The notes under the pieces: generated by a model
What the model saw: only the letters and a program-made list of their open reading frames with translations
The model's database searches: none
Told to the model about the DNA's origin: nothing
Shown here: positions 1 through 11,940 of the stretch, in pieces
Numbering within the stretch: the first letter of the stretch is position 1
Layout of the letters: each line of letters starts with the position of its first letter
Position numbers and translations under genes: made by a program
Assembly: GCF_025698545.1 (NCBI RefSeq)
Contig: NC_068570.1
Coordinates: 9,858,001 to 9,922,000 of the forward strand
Direction: 5' to 3'
DNA length: 64,000 nucleotides
Source of the DNA: Gossypium raimondii
Taxonomy: Eukaryota; Streptophyta; Magnoliopsida; Malvales; Malvaceae

Positions 1-1515
1 ACAGAAATAAATACATTTAAATGCTCAAATTAATACTAAATAATACTATGCTAATTTCAATTCAAATATGCAATTTCATAAATACATTTATTTTGCATCA
101 CATCTTATGCTAATACTAAAACATGGCATTTTTAAATCATACGTATCCATTTTTCCATTTTGGCTTTCAATATACATTTCATTCCATATCACTTACTATT
201 TCAATAGCATTTTTATTTCAATAATATTTTCCATTTCAAAATTAATCATTTAAGTTTACTAATTATTTTTCCTATTACCACGACTCGGACTCGGGCAGAT
301 ACACGGGTCCAACCAACACACTAGCTTGCAACTTGTCCCTCATCGGATAAATTCAAAACAAATAAATACGTCTAGCGGTATAAAAAGTTGACACCTAGTG
401 TCTCATCAGTTAAACCGAATCAAATTGGCACCCAGTGCCTCATCGACTAGTAGTCGAAGTAACCCTGAACTCTTCCTATCCTACGGCATGTCATCTATAT
501 TTGACTTAGCCCGAATAGTTAATAAGGTAACTATTTCACATTTCCATAATAATAAATGTCTTCACCACAACCACAATTTTTTCAAAACATTTAGCCGATT
601 CACACACTTAAAAAAATGCATATACTTTTCAAATATTTACAATCAAATTCTCATAACTATGTATTAATTCAAGTAGCCCAATAGAACAAGAAATATCACC
701 TTAATTACTTTACATGAAGAAACAAATAAATATGCAGTGGTTTATAATTTAGTTCAGATTATAAAAACACAAACCATAAACTCCAAGCTATTTGTCAACG
801 ACCTTGTCTTTTCCCTTCTTTTGCGAGGAATTTGGGTCGATGTTAGCTATGGAAATAAATAAACCATATATATATATAGTCAATACACAAACAATTTCTC
901 ATATAATTGCTAATTTAAACCACTTTTTCACTTTACTCAATTTAGTCCTTAAAATCGGGACTAATCTAGCTACCACATTTAACCCCAATTTTTTATACCA
1001 ATTTCTCTCTAAGCCAAATTTATCTCTCTATTCCTCAATTCTACCCCATAATTTAAATTTTTTCACAATTTAGTCCCTATTGCTCAAAATCAACATTTGG
1101 CTTCATAATTTAGTCCTTTTTCACTTCTAACTTAAAAATCTATCAAATTCATTCCTAAAGCTTTAACTAATCAACAATGGTAACATCTAAAATCTTAAGC
1201 AGTATTGAAAAATAAGACATGGGTCAGCTCTCATAGTATTGGGAATCTAAAAACGTAAAAGTTACCAGAAAAGTACTAAATTACACTAATCAATTTAAGC
1301 TTAAAAAATCAAGCCTAAGCCGTGTCAAACACGGATTAGGCTTAGGCTTAAAAAAATTTATCTTAACTGGTTAATTATTTATAACATATACACATTATCA
1401 ATTCATTTCTGATATAACTCTATAAATATTTAATAAAAATATTTACGAGTCCGATTTACGAAAATAGGGTTCACAAACTATATTTTTCAACACCATTGAC
1501 TGTTGGGTTGTTACA
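1..1515 (-). mobile_element. Long gypsy-type LTR, 5' part cut by window edge
   Basis: The segment ends in GGGTTGTTACA at 1515. That is the same end as the long LTRs at 18971-21500 and 21934-25112, and the reverse complement of the start of the copy at 53276. It is therefore read as the last 1.5 kb of an antisense long LTR. Its other end and its duplication lie outside the window; the right-hand duplication would be ATATC at 1516-1520. It contains an inverted repeat at 1311-1343 but no coding sequence; the small reading frames in it look random. Orientation is inferred from the family, because the related copy at 1576 has a TATA box on the plus strand. Confidence 0.7.
1311..1343. repeat. Short hairpin inside LTR
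   Basis: A 15-base arm (1311-1325, AAGCCTAAGCCGTGT) faces its near-perfect reverse complement at 1329-1343 with one mismatch and a 3-base loop. It could fold as DNA or RNA; nothing shows a function. Confidence 0.7.
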
Positions 1516-1648
1516 ATATCCTCGATTATTTGAATAAGAACATTTCAAGTATGAAATATCTTAACTGAGGGAGATTATAACATCCCGAAGATGGGCCTAG
1601 AAGAATTGGCCTCGCAAGTGAAAGGTTCACCAGTGTTCCGACGAACAA

Positions 1649-1756
1649 GGTGTTCACCAAGTTTTAGGTGAAATAGGTGTTCATCAAAGTTTAGGCGAAA
1701 TAGGTGTTCATGAAAGTTTAGGCGAAATAGGTGTTCATCAAAGTTTAGGTGAATTG
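1649..1756 (+). repeat. 27-bp minisatellite, 4 copies
   Basis: Four tandem copies begin at 1649, 1676, 1703 and 1730, each of the form GGTGTTCA..AAAGTTTAGG.GAAATA. The spacing is exactly 27 bp. It lies in the first 200 bases of the solo LTR at 1576. Confidence 0.9.
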
Positions 1757-2089
1757 GGAGTTCGCCAAAATAATATCAGCAATGGGGTTTGTCTGTAGCA
1801 GTATATGTCTGAAAATGTCGTTAGGGGTTTGCCAGATCCATTATGAAGTTGGTTTTGTCAGTTTCTCTGTGAGGTAGGTTCACTAATGTGATGGTGAGCT
1901 GTTGTTCGCTAGTTAAGTTGCGAATAGGGATTCGCCAGTCTTTTTGTGAGATGGGGTTCACGAGTCAAGTATATAGTCAGAATCAAATTAGGAAATAAAA
2001 ATTTAGTGCATCTAGGAAATACTGTACGTGCAAGAAATAACTTTCCTCAGCCAAGTAGGGTATCCAAAGATTATTAAGACTCTTAGGTC

Positions 2090-2097
2090 TATAAATA
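2090..2097 (+). promoter_or_regulatory. TATA box of solo LTR
   Basis: TATAAATA lies about 515 bases into the LTR, in the sense expected of an LTR promoter. It is the main evidence for the orientation given to the whole long-LTR family here. Confidence 0.5.
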
Positions 2098-4669
2098 CGA
2101 CCCATAATTCTATGAAATTATTCATTGAATATTCTACCGTCAAAGTCTCTGTTCTATGTTCAATTCGTAGCTATCAGGGTAAGCCTATATCTTCTTGGGT
2201 GTGATTTTCAAGTTTTCGTTTGCATGAATTTTGTATGTCTTGTTCTACTTAAGTAATATGTGTGTATGTTTGTTACGAACCAGCCAGACCATCTACCAGC
2301 AAGGATAGAGGCAAAGCTAAACTTCTTTAAGTTTCTTTGTGTTTGGAGTACGTTAATCTCCATATTGTTGAGTTTATACCGATATGTTTCTTTAAGAACT
2401 AAGTTTTTTTAAACAAGTTTCAAAGGTAAGTTTTCTAAAAATATATTTTTTATAGCTCCAAACCTCTATTTTCAAATACAGTTTGAAAATATGATTTTTA
2501 GAGCACAGTTTTGTGCGAGCTCCTATGCGAGCTAAGGTTTTAAAGAATTATTTCAGAAACAGTTTTACAAGCTATGTATCAGCGAAGCTCCCCTCGTGAG
2601 CTTTGTGATAAGTTGTGTATCAGGGAAGCTCTCCTAGTGAGCTTAGTGATAAGTTGTGCGTCACAAAGATCCCCGGGTAAGCTTAAGTAATTACGCTTTT
2701 CAGTGAGCCCAGCTCTATGTGAGCTAACGAGACAAGGTGATGAGCCAGTCTTGCGATCTAAGGCAAACCTTGTTCAAAGAAAAGGTTTTTCCTAAAAAGT
2801 GTGAGTTGGTTTCATTATTTTAAGGCAAGCTCAAACTCGTTTTTTAGAAGGTTTTTGATAAATGGGCGAGCCCTGTCGAGAATATCTTAAGAAAAGGCTA
2901 ATGAGTTTTCAAACTCTGTTTTAAGCATAACCTAATGGTTTCTAATTATTCACTGGGTTCTCAATGAACTCACTCATTCCTCTCTTACTTCTTCTCAGGT
3001 AATTAGGTCACATATTAGTATTGACGAGGTCAATGATTAGGCAAGGACGTTCCAGAGCAGATATTAATGAACCTGGGCTACAAGTGAAGGGATCATTGTT
3101 ATGGGTTTAGAATAAAATGCTATAATTATGACTTTATGAATATGACGATATTATTTGAAGTTTAGATTATTAAGTTATAGTGCATTAATTTACGAACCCT
3201 GTTTCAAGTACTTGTTATTTCATAAATAAAATAGATGTTATCCATGCATGAGTTCATTGTGGTTATTTAGTGTGCCATATTTACATGCGTACCCATGTAG
3301 CGGTTACTTTATTACATGTGAACCACTAGTAAGATGTGTGAACCTATATATGCATGCAAACCCATGATTACATTTGAACCCTATTGAAATATATAACTAT
3401 TCATTATATGATTTCATGCGAAGCCTGATACGTATGTGAGCCTATGCTTTAAATTGAACTGCAAACTCATATGCTCCTTGTCATGTGAACTAAGTTGTAG
3501 CTCGAAAAGTCTAAGTTCTGTTGTGAACTCTTAAGTACATTGTTAAACATGTGAACTTGCTTATGTTTGTTTGTGAAGCTCGCATGTTTACATTATGTTT
3601 TTGCTACTGAGTTTTAAGTTAGCATAACAGATGTTAAAGACTTAAGTTATATGTTGGAGGTTAGGTTGGGAGTCAACAGAGAGTCACTTCGATGGCTAAT
3701 GTTGCTCGCCAAATTCGAGTTGAATCCTCTAGGCTGGGTTTAGGGTGTTACAGAGGTCATTGGACAAAGTAGTTGGATGAATTGCTTTCTCAAAGAGTAT
3801 ACAATAAGGAGTTCCCAATCATAGTACTTCTTGTAGACTAACTCCATGATCAAATGAATTTCGAATTATCAGAATGATGCTTCTGGACATAATGACAATT
3901 ACTAGAGCCTAATTGTATATGATTGATTGGTCCCACCGCTAGATCAAAAAAAGCTCTATCAAACTCTATTTGAATCGGAATAAAATCCTACGACTTTGGA
4001 AATAATTTAATTGAGTCGACTTATTCGATGTGGAATTAAATTAGGCGGTCGTGAGACTTGTTCAACTAAAGAATTTGATTAAAGAGTTTTCTTGAAAAAT
4101 TAATTTTGGAAAATCTCAGTGATTTTTGGGAAAATTAATTTTGATCAAGCAAAATTAAATTAATTAGAAAATAATATTTTTGAAAATTAATTTTCAAGTT
4201 GGACAATTTTCTCAATGGGTAATTGAACTTGAAATTTTGACTTGAGATTGAAAATTGGAACCGATAACCAGAAATCGAGACCGAGACCCAAAACTGGTTA
4301 AACTGAGCCTAGTATGAGGATTCAGGCCGACGATCCAACTGTTGGACTGGATCGACCGGCTTCGGGGTTCCATAAGGATAACACGCCTATGATGACACCA
4401 TCTAGCACGGTGGTACCAACGGTTGCAATGATGGCATTCCGGTAGCCAAAGAATGGTTGGCGGCAGTGGTTTTTTTATGGTTCAGCAGTGGAAGAATTAC
4501 ACTACTACTAAGACTTTACCGGATAATTTTATTTTAGATTAAATATTCTAAAAATAATATTATTTTAATAAATTTAATTTAATACTTATATTGATAGTAT
4601 TTTGTTATTTTAATATTAAAGTGATTATCTTAATATTATATTTAATTTAATATTTATCTTGTAGATAAA

Positions 4670-6889
4670 TGTAACACCCCAAACCCGGCTTAGACGTTAT
4701 GGCCGAATCGGAGAGTGTTACGAAGAAGGATTTTGAAAATCAATCATATTATGTTAAATTTCTCGCGTTTAATTGTTACTAAAAAGAATCCACATTTTAT
4801 TAAACCTATTATTATTTTCGTTAAGGAAAACATTGTTAATTTGCTATTTCAGAAAACTTATTTTGCAACGGAAGTCTGATATTGTTAAAGTTGAAAACTG
4901 AGTTTGTGTTTTTAGAAAAATATTTTTTGCGTAAAACTATGGTTTTGTCAAACATCGTAGTATAAAAGTGAAAAACACATCCAAAACCATAATTAAAACC
5001 AACCGTCCTTAGAGTCCCAAAATTAAAAAACTCTTAAAAATAATCCAGATTTTAGGTAAAAACCATTAATCAAAACAATTCGCGAACTAGTGGTCACCAT
5101 TGAGACTCCATCGCACCGACCCGCCTATGTCTGAGGATTACTTGAATAGAACAAAAAAATAGAGGTGAGTTTGCATAAACTCATTGTGTAACACAATGGA
5201 AATATACATGCATCAAATTCAGAATTTCAATATATTAATACGGAAGCAGACATAAGTCCTTATCAGAATCATATTATCAGAAACGTACAGATATGCAAAG
5301 TCCTACCTCCAACCTCTACACATCATCTCTAACCATCCCAACACACCACGTGGGGTATAAAACACCCACCCAGCCCTACACACCACATAGTGTCTGTATG
5401 ACACTTACCATAATAATTTACAGTTGCTAGAATAATGGAGAATTATGACCTCACGGAACACTTCCTCCAAAAACAGAACCCACCCGACATACAAATATAC
5501 AATACAGATATATAGAATTTATAGATTTAACATGACTCGCATGCTCATATACAGATATCATACATGCTTATACAAGACAACCAGTCATACATATCAGTTT
5601 CTCCTAAACTCAGATCACTCTATCAGAATAACAGATCTCATGCATTAAGGTTTGTTTTGCCCTTTCTGACCCTATGGAAGGCCCACAGTCAATCGGAACG
5701 ACACGAGTGACCCTAGGAAAAATTTTAGAATTTTGGGCCCATATGCCCGTAGGGCTCGCCCGTGTGGGCCCTCATGCCCAAATTGGCCTAGTCTGTGTGG
5801 TCCACACAGCCTAGCTCACAATTCACACGCCCGTGTGGCCCACACACCAAATTGGTCTAGCTCGTGTGACCTACACAACCACACACTCACCTGTCACACA
5901 AGGCCGGGCACACACCTATGTGGCATCGATAGGCCACTTTTTCGGCTTTTATCGAACCTCTATTTTACATGTTTTCATTACACACCTGGTTCATTTTTAT
6001 GTGAAAATAATCCTGAGACCTCTGAAAACCTAAAACAGTATACCAAACACCATTTTAGCAATTTAACTTACGAATCGACAACAATAACCCGAACAATGCA
6101 CATGAACTTACCGGTGATAAAAAAAACCTCTATCACGAATCAGGTCATTGGAGCGCAATTCGTTGCTTCACAATCTTCTCCTACGCATCACACATTCACA
6201 AAAATTAGATCCCCTAACTACACACTATCACACCAAAACAAAAGGTATAACTCCAACCGACCTTACAGAAATTGAAAGCAACAAAACAACCAAAACTCCC
6301 CATACCCAAAATGAACAAAAGAAATCGGAAATCCAAGACGCAAAGATGTGACGACAAATTATGAATAGAATAGAAGAAGAAAGCAAAAAAAGAAAAGAAA
6401 AGAAAATGTAGAGAAAGGGAAGAGAAGAACGTCAGAAACCAGAGACTTTTAGGAAAAAGAAAAATAAAATAAAAATTAAATTAAATTAAAATAAATTATC
6501 CTAACTTCCCACTAATACCTAACTCCTCCAGAATCCTACCCACTAACCACATCCAACTACCTCAGAAGTCTACTTCCACCGAACCACTACCACACAATTG
6601 AAGCAAAAATTAACATCCACGCTCACGCGAGAATTCAAACACGAGATCTTCAGCAAGCTAACACCTTACCACTCGAACCAGCAGGCTCATTCTGATATAA
6701 GTTTGCTAAAGATAAAATATAACCCAACCTACCAATGATAAGGCTAGGATAAAAAATAACAAAATTTTCCAGAAAGTGAGACTTGAACCCAAAACCTCAA
6801 ACATACAATCAGAACACTTAGCCACTGAAGCAAATACTCATTTATAACAGAATTTATAGAAACAAAAAAAAATTAGTTAGGCCGCTACA
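4670..6889 (-). mobile_element. Long solo LTR (gypsy-type), 2.2 kb
   Basis: It starts TGTAACACCCC and ends GGCCGCTACA. It is flanked by perfect 5-bp duplications ATAAA at 4665-4669 and 6890-6894. Joining the flanks restores a continuous AT-rich copia-like LTR sequence, which shows insertion into it. Its opening sequence (CCCAAACCCGGCTTAGACG) is the family's terminal motif, read here as the 3' end, so the element is antisense. An array of short CACACG/CGTGTG palindromes lies at about 5740-5920. The 180-codon frame at 5733-6275 is low-complexity and not a recognisable protein. Confidence 0.85.
5740..5920. repeat. CACACG/CGTGTG palindromic array
   Basis: Repeated short blocks such as CGCCCGTGTGGCC and CACACACC in both orientations can pair with each other. 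Similar arrays occur in three other long LTRs of this window (22190-22470, 52185-52320 and 55570-55830). Confidence 0.7.
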
Positions 6890-7017
6890 ATAAATATTCT
6901 ATTAATTTAATAGATTTAATATTAAATTTAATTTAATATTTATCTTGATAAGTATTAGATTAACTTTAATATTAAAGTGATTAAGTTTAATCTTAGTTGA
7001 ACTCCCTGGACTATTCC

Positions 7018-7026
7018 TATATAAAG
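7018..7026 (+). promoter_or_regulatory. TATA box of copia-like LTR
   Basis: TATATAAAG is followed about 60 bases later by an AG-rich leader (AAGTTGTAGAGAGAAAATTC), the usual promoter layout of plant copia LTRs. Confidence 0.5.
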
Positions 7027-7425
7027 AGAGCCTTGAGTCATTATTTTTCACAAACTTGAAATCAAGAGAAAGTTGTAGAGAGAAAATTCTCTGAAGAAAT
7101 TGTTTCAAAATATTTCTAGAGATATTTTTCTTATTTACAATTTGACACAGAAGTTTAGAAAAATGGTTAAGTTGCCCTACTAATAATTTTGTGAAATATT
7201 TTTTATTCGAGGCGAGCTCACTCTTGGCAACTTGAGCTTGAGGATAGTGGAAAAGACTACTTGATTGAGCGTTCATCTTAGATGAATTGAAAAGATACAA
7301 ATTTGATTAAGTGTTTATTATTTTAGATATCACAACCAAGTTCTTATTTTGTAAAAAAAATTAAAATTCTAGTTTTTCCCTTAAACTTATTTTTTGTTGC
7401 GTTTGCCAAACCCGTTTTTCCAACA

Positions 7426-7885
7426 TATGAAATATAAGGGTCAAGGAAATGTGAGGAATTTCATTATGCAGATGGTCCATGTTGCTTCAAGACTTAAGAC
7501 ACTTAAGATCGAACTTTTTGAGAAGTTGCATGTTCTTATGGTTTTAGTATCGCTTCATGCACAATTTAATCAATTCAAAATTAGTTACAATTGTCAAAAG
7601 GAGAAATGGAGTTTAAATAAACTCATTTCTCATTGTGCACAAGAGGAAGAAAGGTTGAAGCATGATAAGTCTGAAAGTGCTCATTTGGTCAGTGTCTCTA
7701 AAGAAAAGGGTAAGAAAATAAAATATCATACTGAAGTTGTTAAAGGTCCAAGTCAAAAGAAACAACAACAGGTTACAAAGAGTAGTTTCTTTTGTAACAA
7801 GTCTAGACACATGGAAGAAAGAATGTGTCCAGTATCATGCCTGACATACAAAGAAAGGTATAATTCTTACATTGGTTTGTTCTGA
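7426..7885 (+). pseudogene. gag: Copia gag fragment (UBN2-type) with broken zinc knuckle
   Basis: The reading frame from 7426 to the stop near 7883 matches the C-terminal half of plant copia Gag. That is the UBN2-type capsid region with a segment rich in Lys and Glu (NCQKEKWSLNKLISHCAQEE), then a basic linker and a zinc knuckle. The knuckle, at about 7785-7830, reads FFCNKSRHMEERMCP. The first cysteine and the usual glycine before histidine are lost, so RNA binding would be impaired. The N-terminal half is absent because a foreign LTR end (CCAACA) lies immediately upstream. The apparent start at 7394 lies in that LTR and is not real. Confidence 0.8.
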
Positions 7886-8150
7886 GGTTAGTTGAGCTTC
7901 AGTACCTAGAAACACTTGGTGGATAGATTCTAGTGCTCCTCACATAAGTGTTTCTATGCAAGGTTGCATGAGATACCGAAAGCCAAGTGACGGTGAAAAA
8001 CATATATTCATGGGCGTTGGAAAATCAGAGGAAATGGAAGCAATTGAGTATTTTAGGTTGTCATTAGGAACTGATTTTTATTTGGATTTAAAAGTCACTT
8101 TTGTTATACAACTTTTAGATGAAATTAAATCTTTATTTCTTTGGTGGAAA
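7886..8150 (+). pseudogene. Copia aspartic protease remnant
   Basis: After gag, the segment TWWIDSSAPHISVSMQGC (about 7908-7960) is the active-site region of the copia protease. The catalytic triplet Asp-Ser-Gly has become Asp-Ser-Ser, and a residue is missing before the conserved His. The frame continues as MQGCMRYRKPSDGEKHIFMG to about 8130 and then breaks. The enzyme would have matured Gag-Pol; this copy cannot. Confidence 0.75.
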
Positions 8151-9470
8151 AATTTGGATATTGTTGTTCATTTGCAAACAATCATTTCATTTTGTCATTA
8201 AATTCAAATGTTGTTGGAAGTGGTTATTTAAGTGCTTATGACAACATTCATTTGCTAGAAATAGTTGAATCTTATAATGAAACCTTGCATGTGGAATCAC
8301 GTGGTATTAAACATAAATTAAATAAGGAAAATTTGACATCATTATGGCATAAGCGCTTAGGTTTTATCTCAAAAGGTAGAGTTGTGTGCCTAGTGTTTGA
8401 TGGCATTTTAGAGTCCTTTGACTTCATAGGCTTTGATGTCCGTGTCGATTGCATTAAGGGAAAACATACCAAAACCAAAATATTGGATGCCAATAGATCT
8501 TCAGACGTCTTAGAATTACTTCATATTGATATTTGTAGGTCATTCACTACGGCATCATATAATGGTCAATAATACTTCATAACTTTCATAAATGACTACT
8601 CACATTATAGGTACCTATATCTCATTCATGAGAAATCTCAGTCTCTAGACATGTTCAAAGCTTATAAAGCTGAAGTTGAAAATCAACTCAACAAAAGAAT
8701 TAAGTACGTCAAATCTGATCATGGTGGTGAGTACTACGGTGGATATGATGGCTCAAGTGAACAATGTCTAGAACCATTTGCGAAATTCAAAGAGGGATGC
8801 AATATTGTCTTACAATACACCATGCTAGGATCACCTAGTATGAATGGTGTAGCTGAAAGATGAGATATGACTCTTAAGGATATGGTAAGGAGCATGATTA
8901 CTCATTCTACCTTACCCAAGTCCCTCTGGGGAAAAGTATTAAAAACATCTACTTAGATTCTGAATAAAGTACCCACTAAAGCTATTGCAAAAAAACCTTA
9001 TGACATTCGGACAAGTCGAAAGTCTAGTCTAAAGAACTTTCACATTTGGGATGTCCAGCTGAGGCAAGGCCTTATAGGACATATGAAAAGAAATTAGAAT
9101 CCAAAATAGTGATCAGCTACTTTATTGGTTATTCTAAGCCATCAATGGGCTATAAGTTTTATGATCCCACAATTAGGAATACTTTTTAGACGGGAATTGC
9201 AATATTTTTTGAGGATGTTGAGTTTGAAGTGAGAAATAATGTCAAAGACATTGATTTTGAGGAGGAATTGGATTCTAACTCACTTCCTGCTATCACTTTT
9301 GACGATTTTCATGTTCCCACACCTATCATTGATCAAGAAATGAATCCAGAATCTCAAAATGTTGAACAACTCCCTATTCAAGATGAGGTAATTGTTCTAA
9401 AAGAAAAAACTCAACAACCTCAAGAAAAAGTGCCATTAAGAAGGTTCACGGGAGAGAAGAGAAATATTAT
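8141..9470 (+). pseudogene. Copia integrase, several stops
   Basis: The zinc-binding region (WHKRLGFISKGRV, about 8345-8385) has Phe in place of the second His, and Arg where the first Cys of the CxxC pair is expected, before VDCIKGK. The catalytic core keeps its three acidic positions: Asp in LLHIDIC (8520-8540), Asp in SDHGGEYYG (8717-8743) and Glu in NGVAER (8845-8863). Stops fall at 8570, just after NGQ, and at 8862, just after AER, with more downstream. The tail at 9229-9474 is the acidic, Gln-rich linker before RT. The frame is broken in at least four places. Confidence 0.85.
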
Positions 9471-9479
9471 TTAAGATGA

Positions 9480-10483
9480 TTATGTTGTATTTCTCCAAGA
9501 ATATGACGATGACAATGGAATGATGGAAGACGATCCAATCAACTTTTGAAAGGCCATGAAAAGTTCTAATCCTCAAAATTGGAAAATGCCATGCAAGAAG
9601 AGCATAAGTTTATGTAAGACAATAAAGTTTATGAACTTGTCCCATTACTTGAAGATGCAAAATGAATTAGATGTAAATGGATATTTAAAACTAAGAGGGA
9701 TGTAAATGGTAATATGGAGACGTATAAGACGCGTCTTGTAGTTAAAAGATATACTCATAAAGAAGACATTGATTTTACAGAGACTTTCTCTCTAGTTTCA
9801 TCGAAAGACTCTTTTACGACAATCATGACACTTGTTGCTCATCTTGATTTTGAGTTATATCATAAGGATGTCAAGACTGCACTTCTAAATGGCGAATTTA
9901 GAGAAACAATTTATATGGTGCAACAAAAAAACTTTGAGTTGGGAGGCCTAAAGAATTATGGTCTACAATTTTAAAAAATCCATTTATTGACTCAACAAAG
10001 CTTCCCGTCAATTGTACCACAAGTTTCATCAAATAATTGTCTCATTCGATTTTGAGATGAATATTGTTGATGATTGCGTGTATCACAAGTTTAGTGTGAG
10101 TAAGTATATAATCTTGATTCTATATGTCGATGACATTTTACTTGCCACTAATAATATAGGCTTATTGCACAAAACCAAAAGGTTTTTATCTAAGCATTTT
10201 GAGATGAAAGATCTTGGGGACGCCTTTTTTGTTTTAGGAATTCTAATACATCGAGACTGATATCGGGGTATTCTTAGATTGTCACAAAATAACTATATCG
10301 ATAAAGTACTCAAAATATTTGACATGCAAGATTGTAAACCATGTGACACCCCTGTTGCTAAAGGAGACAAATTTAATCTTACTCAATGCCTTTCAAATTT
10401 TGGAAATGTAAAAGATTCCCTATGCATCAACTGTTGAAAGTCTAATGTATACGTAAGTATGTACGCATCCAGATATTGCATAC
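9480..10483 (+). pseudogene. Copia reverse transcriptase, N-terminal and palm part
   Basis: Recognisable RT blocks are the start (KTRLVVKRYTHKEDIDF, 9720-9770), the DVKTALLNGEF motif carrying the first catalytic Asp (about 9868-9900), and the active-site YVDD at 10123-10134 followed by DILLATNN. Frame changes occur near 9540, 9700, 9970 and 10260. The coding sequence is interrupted at 10483 by a solo LTR, and the RNase H part resumes at 11941. The D-x-D chemistry residues are present, but the frame is destroyed. Confidence 0.85.
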
Positions 10484-11935
10484 TGATCTGCTATAATTCG
10501 GTGTAGCAGATTAAACTAGTTTTCTCATTTTAACAGCTTGAACACAAGCATTTTGGTTAAATTTTAATTACGTTATTGCAAGTTTAGTTAAATCTAATAA
10601 AGTTTGGAATTTGAGTCTTTTATTAACCTTAGGAGCCGAATGAGGCCTGAGAGTGAGCTAATATACTTTGTAAATATGCAGGAGACCATAAGAAGGTGTG
10701 CTAACTCGATACTAGTCGCTCTGTTGCAACACAGGGAGCTAGATTTCGTAACATATGGAGCAGAATAGAAGAATTCCAAGACTGCCTTTGGTGTTGTGAC
10801 ACACCCTTGAAGACACCCTAAAGATGAAGCATACTGCCCTCGATGTCACGAGATAGGACCTGGTGTGTCGCAACATCACCTCTTTAGGGGAAATAATTAA
10901 GAGCCAGGGTGTTTTGGTCTGCACAATCAAATGTTAAGCACGAAGATGACAGCTGACCTAGGGTTAAGCACAACAACCACTCTAAAGTCTATAAATAAGC
11001 TCATCTAACACATGTTGTAGGTAGGTTTCTTATTGTATAATTTTCTTCTTAGATTTAATGTTTAGTTTTTCTCTTTTCTTACGCTTAGGTTTATTTTAGT
11101 TTTTGTTATTTTCTTTTGTGAAAGAAATTATATTTGTGAAACATAATCAAACTCTGTGAGGATTCTACATTCAATTCTAATACAAATCAGGCTTCTGCTA
11201 TACTTTATACTCTTTAATTATTATTCATGTTTACTCTTTCTATCAAGTTTATATTGTTTACAAGATTCATGAGGAACTAATCCTCTTGTGGGGGGTTAGT
11301 GAGTGAAGGTATGATTAATTAATTGTTTTGTAGGGTTCTCTTAGCGGATCAGCTGTTTAGGAAAGGAAGGACTTAAACCGTAGGCCTGACAACCCTAGGA
11401 AGTCATTAAGGTTAGAATTAACCCAAATTTGGTATGGCCTATCCATGAACACCTTAACCGTAAACCGGTCTAGACTGTGAGATCGAGAGATAAATAGTTC
11501 TTGCAAACTCTTTATTCTACTAGAAGATTGGAAGATCCTACTGGGATATCGAATAGTTGATTGAACAAGAAAACCTGAAGCGACAGTTGATTATGATTAC
11601 CGAAGTGAGCTAATCACCCATGCCCAGATTTGATATATTTTATTATTTGATTTCTCATGATTTTTTTATTTTCTTTCTTTTATTATTAGTATAGATCACC
11701 AAAACATTTCTTTTTATTTCATCGTAATATAATTCATTTAAAGTACTAATTAGAACTATTTATGCTTAGGTTAGAATTACTTTAGTGCTCGCCTACCTTG
11801 GGTACAATCCTCGGAGTACTCATCTACTCCATTGTAACTCTATTACAACCTGATCCATATACTTGCGGTTATCGCCTTTTCATATATTTTGTGCAGGATT
11901 TCTACTGTAGACGTTGGTAAGTCCGGAGGCGGTCA
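10484..11935 (+). mobile_element. Solo LTR, 1452 bp (Athila-like?) inside copia pol
   Basis: It begins TGATCTGC and ends GGCGGTCA (TG...CA). It is flanked by a perfect 5-bp duplication CATAC at 10479-10483 and 11936-11940. Removing it plus one duplication rejoins the copia text ATTGCATAC to ATTATTGGG. A TATAAATA box at 10990 gives plus orientation. I see no coding sequence in it. The GC-poor leader and the motif CTTGCGGTTATCGCC near 11860 recall Athila-type gypsy LTRs, but that is memory only. Confidence 0.9.
10990..10997 (+). promoter_or_regulatory. TATA box in nested solo LTR
   Basis: TATAAATA is preceded by AAAGTC and followed by a pyrimidine-rich stretch. It lies about 500 bases into the LTR, the expected U3 promoter position. 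Confidence 0.5.
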
Positions 11936-11940
11936 CATAC

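Larger units (their letters stand above)
1576..3752 (+). mobile_element. Long solo LTR (gypsy-type), 2.2 kb
   Basis: It starts TATAACATCCCG, a decayed TGTAACA, and ends TTTAGGGTGTTACA. Its flanks are GAGAT (1571-1575) and GAGGT (3753-3757), a 5-bp target duplication with one mismatch. Its last 60 bases match, as reverse complement, the start of the LTR at 4670, so the two are related and oppositely placed. A TATAAATA box at 2090 gives plus-strand orientation. It holds a 27-bp minisatellite at 1649-1756 and degenerate GCGAAGCTC/GTGAGCTT repeats at about 2580-2700. No internal region or second LTR is present, so it is a solo LTR left by recombination. Confidence 0.75.
1516..7425 (+). mobile_element. 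Copia-like LTR, split by two nested solo LTRs
   Basis: Sequence outside the nested LTRs (1516-1575, 3758-4669 and 6895-7425) reads as one LTR-like unit. It has a TATA box at 7018-7026, a CT/AG-rich leader after it, and a CCAACA end at 7420-7425. That is the typical 3' end of Ty1-copia LTRs (TGTTGG...CCAACA). It abuts copia gag sequence at 7426, yet it does not resemble the 353-bp 3' LTR of that element (12868-13220). It is more likely a separate solo LTR inserted in gag than that element's own 5' LTR. The left end is unresolved and may start outside 1516. No protein coding is seen in it. Confidence 0.5.

Noticed and set aside
5733..6275. 180-codon open frame
   Set aside because: It lies in a solo LTR across the CACACG repeat; composition is biased and no domain is recognisable.
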